From Lunularia cruciata (lineage: Eukaryota > Streptophyta > Marchantiopsida > Lunulariales > Lunulariaceae): a stretch of DNA of 64,000 nt. Under the pieces are notes generated by a model. The model was not told the DNA's origin and made no database searches. It was given only the letters and a program-made list of their open reading frames with translations. A program made the position numbers and the translations under genes. Where the stretch lies: the NCBI GenBank assembly GCA_948567375.1, contig OX419759.1:55828593-55892592 (forward strand), given 5' to 3'. This document shows, piece after piece, positions 63,106 through 64,000 of the stretch; position 1 is the first letter of the stretch; every line of letters starts with the position of its first letter.

Positions 63106-63598
63106 TACAAGAGTTGGGTTTTAGGTGAGTTGACAAATAAAAGTAAGAAAGAAAAATAGAAGTAAGAAAAAAGAGAGTTCAGTTTGGTGATTACGTATTC
63201 GGGACTTTAGTGTCCAGATGTGGAAGTCAATGAGTTTCTGAACTACTGCGTAAGTTGATAGAACAAAAGACAGAAATTGAAAGGACAAGACCTTGGTGAG
63301 ATCAAATGCACCGTGGGAACTTAATGTCAAGTGTGATAGAATAGAAAGCTTCTAGGGTCCGCAGGTGTGGAAGAGGTACAGTACAGCAGGAAACAACGCT
63401 CTATGAAATCTAGAGAGCCGCTATAGTGGCCACAGTACTGTGAGAGTGAAAATCGAAAGAAATCTCACACGCTCAAGGTTTACAGTCTTACTTTATGAAT
63501 TACAGCTGACGCAAAGATCTGCACACTAACATCGAAAACGTAATGATGCTGTGCAACCTTTCATTCTTGGGATCAGTGTGGTTTGTTCGTTTGAAGTG
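63106..63598. other. Intergenic, nothing recognised
   Basis: No gene or repeat supported. A purine-rich GAAAGAAAAATAGAAG-type stretch lies near 63145. Confidence 0.4.
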
Positions 63599-63928
63599 TC
63601 AATGCCATGCATGCCAACTTCCAAAGTTAGTTTGCTTGAAATCTCCATTCTTCGATTCGGTAGCTCGGATATAGGCCTCGATGATCTCTTGCATGTCATG
63701 CTCTAGAAGCACTGCGATTGGTTTCTGCACGACTTTGAACGATTACAAGTCGTCGATTTGGCATCTCATTGACATGGTAAAGAGTTTAACGCCAAACATC
63801 CACATAGCATTGAATGCGTGATGATGAAATCCTAATATCAAAATTGGAACACAGCTCGTTGAGCTGCCATGGCTGACATCTCCGTACAGGTATTGGGCAC
63901 TGTTCCGATCTTGTGTCTTGTCAGCCAA
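63599..63928 (-). pseudogene. Unidentified broken reading frame at right edge
   Basis: The minus strand gives 61 codons from ATG 63928 (VPILILGFHHHAFNAMWMF, then MRCQIDDL), one in-frame TAA at 63743-63745, then 47 more open codons (VVQKPIAVLLEHDMQEIIEA...) to TGA at 63599. A second frame upstream (STKLVSEDPKQAVILNAK, about 63995-63840) is open to the window edge. Together they look like the 3' part of a decayed or intron-containing gene that continues beyond 64000. I do not recognise the family. Confidence 0.25.
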
Positions 63929-64000
63929 GTGATTGGCGTCTTCGCGTTGAGGATCACCGCTTGTTTAGGATCCTCAGAGACGAGCTTCGTGGACGGAGAG

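Noticed and set aside
1-64000. CRISPR arrays, bacterial operons, ribosomal RNA
   Set aside because: No regularly spaced repeats, no tightly packed ORFs and no rRNA landmarks; the window is eukaryotic nuclear DNA.

Overview
The window reads as nuclear DNA of a land plant. The evidence is a 6-phosphofructo-2-kinase/fructose-2,6-bisphosphatase with the plant-type N-terminal starch-binding (CBM20) domain, a plant-type universal-stress-protein gene, GT-AG introns, and many decayed retrotransposons. Introns are short (mostly 0.1-0.6 kb, one of 1.3 kb). The mix suggests a small-genome, non-seed plant such as a bryophyte, but that last step is inference and the species cannot be named from the sequence alone.

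Layout. 1-8.7 kb: a complete 23-exon F2KP gene on the + strand. Its exons join in frame to 766 codons plus stop. 9.0-9.4 kb: a broken dienelactone-hydrolase-like gene on the - strand. 9.4-14.5 kb: no intact gene, but a 275-bp-period repeat carrying a perfect 35-bp palindrome. 14.5-16.4 kb: a non-LTR-type retroelement remnant (copy A) with a reverse-transcriptase fragment and a C-terminal Cys/His plus nuclease-like region. 17-26.4 kb: nested, decayed LTR-type elements, including Ty1/copia gag, protease and RNase H pieces and a 3.5-kb-spaced pair of 0.73-kb direct repeats. 26.6-27.5 kb: a frameshifted 2-oxoglutarate/Fe(II) dioxygenase pseudogene. 34.1-36.6 kb: a complete 4-exon USP-domain gene on the - strand (247 aa). 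37-58 kb: mostly gene-free, with AT-rich stretches, fold-back elements, tandem duplications and a second retroelement copy (B, 54.6-55.8 kb). 58.3-60.4 kb: an internally deleted copia element. 60.4-64 kb: a MITE-like element, two more retroelement tails and an unidentified broken reading frame at the right edge.

Only two genes look functional: F2KP (makes and degrades the metabolic signal fructose-2,6-bisphosphate) and the USP gene. They are 26 kb apart and nothing shows they work together. The most unusual structure is the dispersed tail of the copy A/B retroelement. At least 12 copies share one 3' end but have different 5' truncation points. Several short copies begin exactly at a palindrome in which each copy's left arm mirrors its own right arm, and one of these is flanked by a 12-bp target-site duplication.
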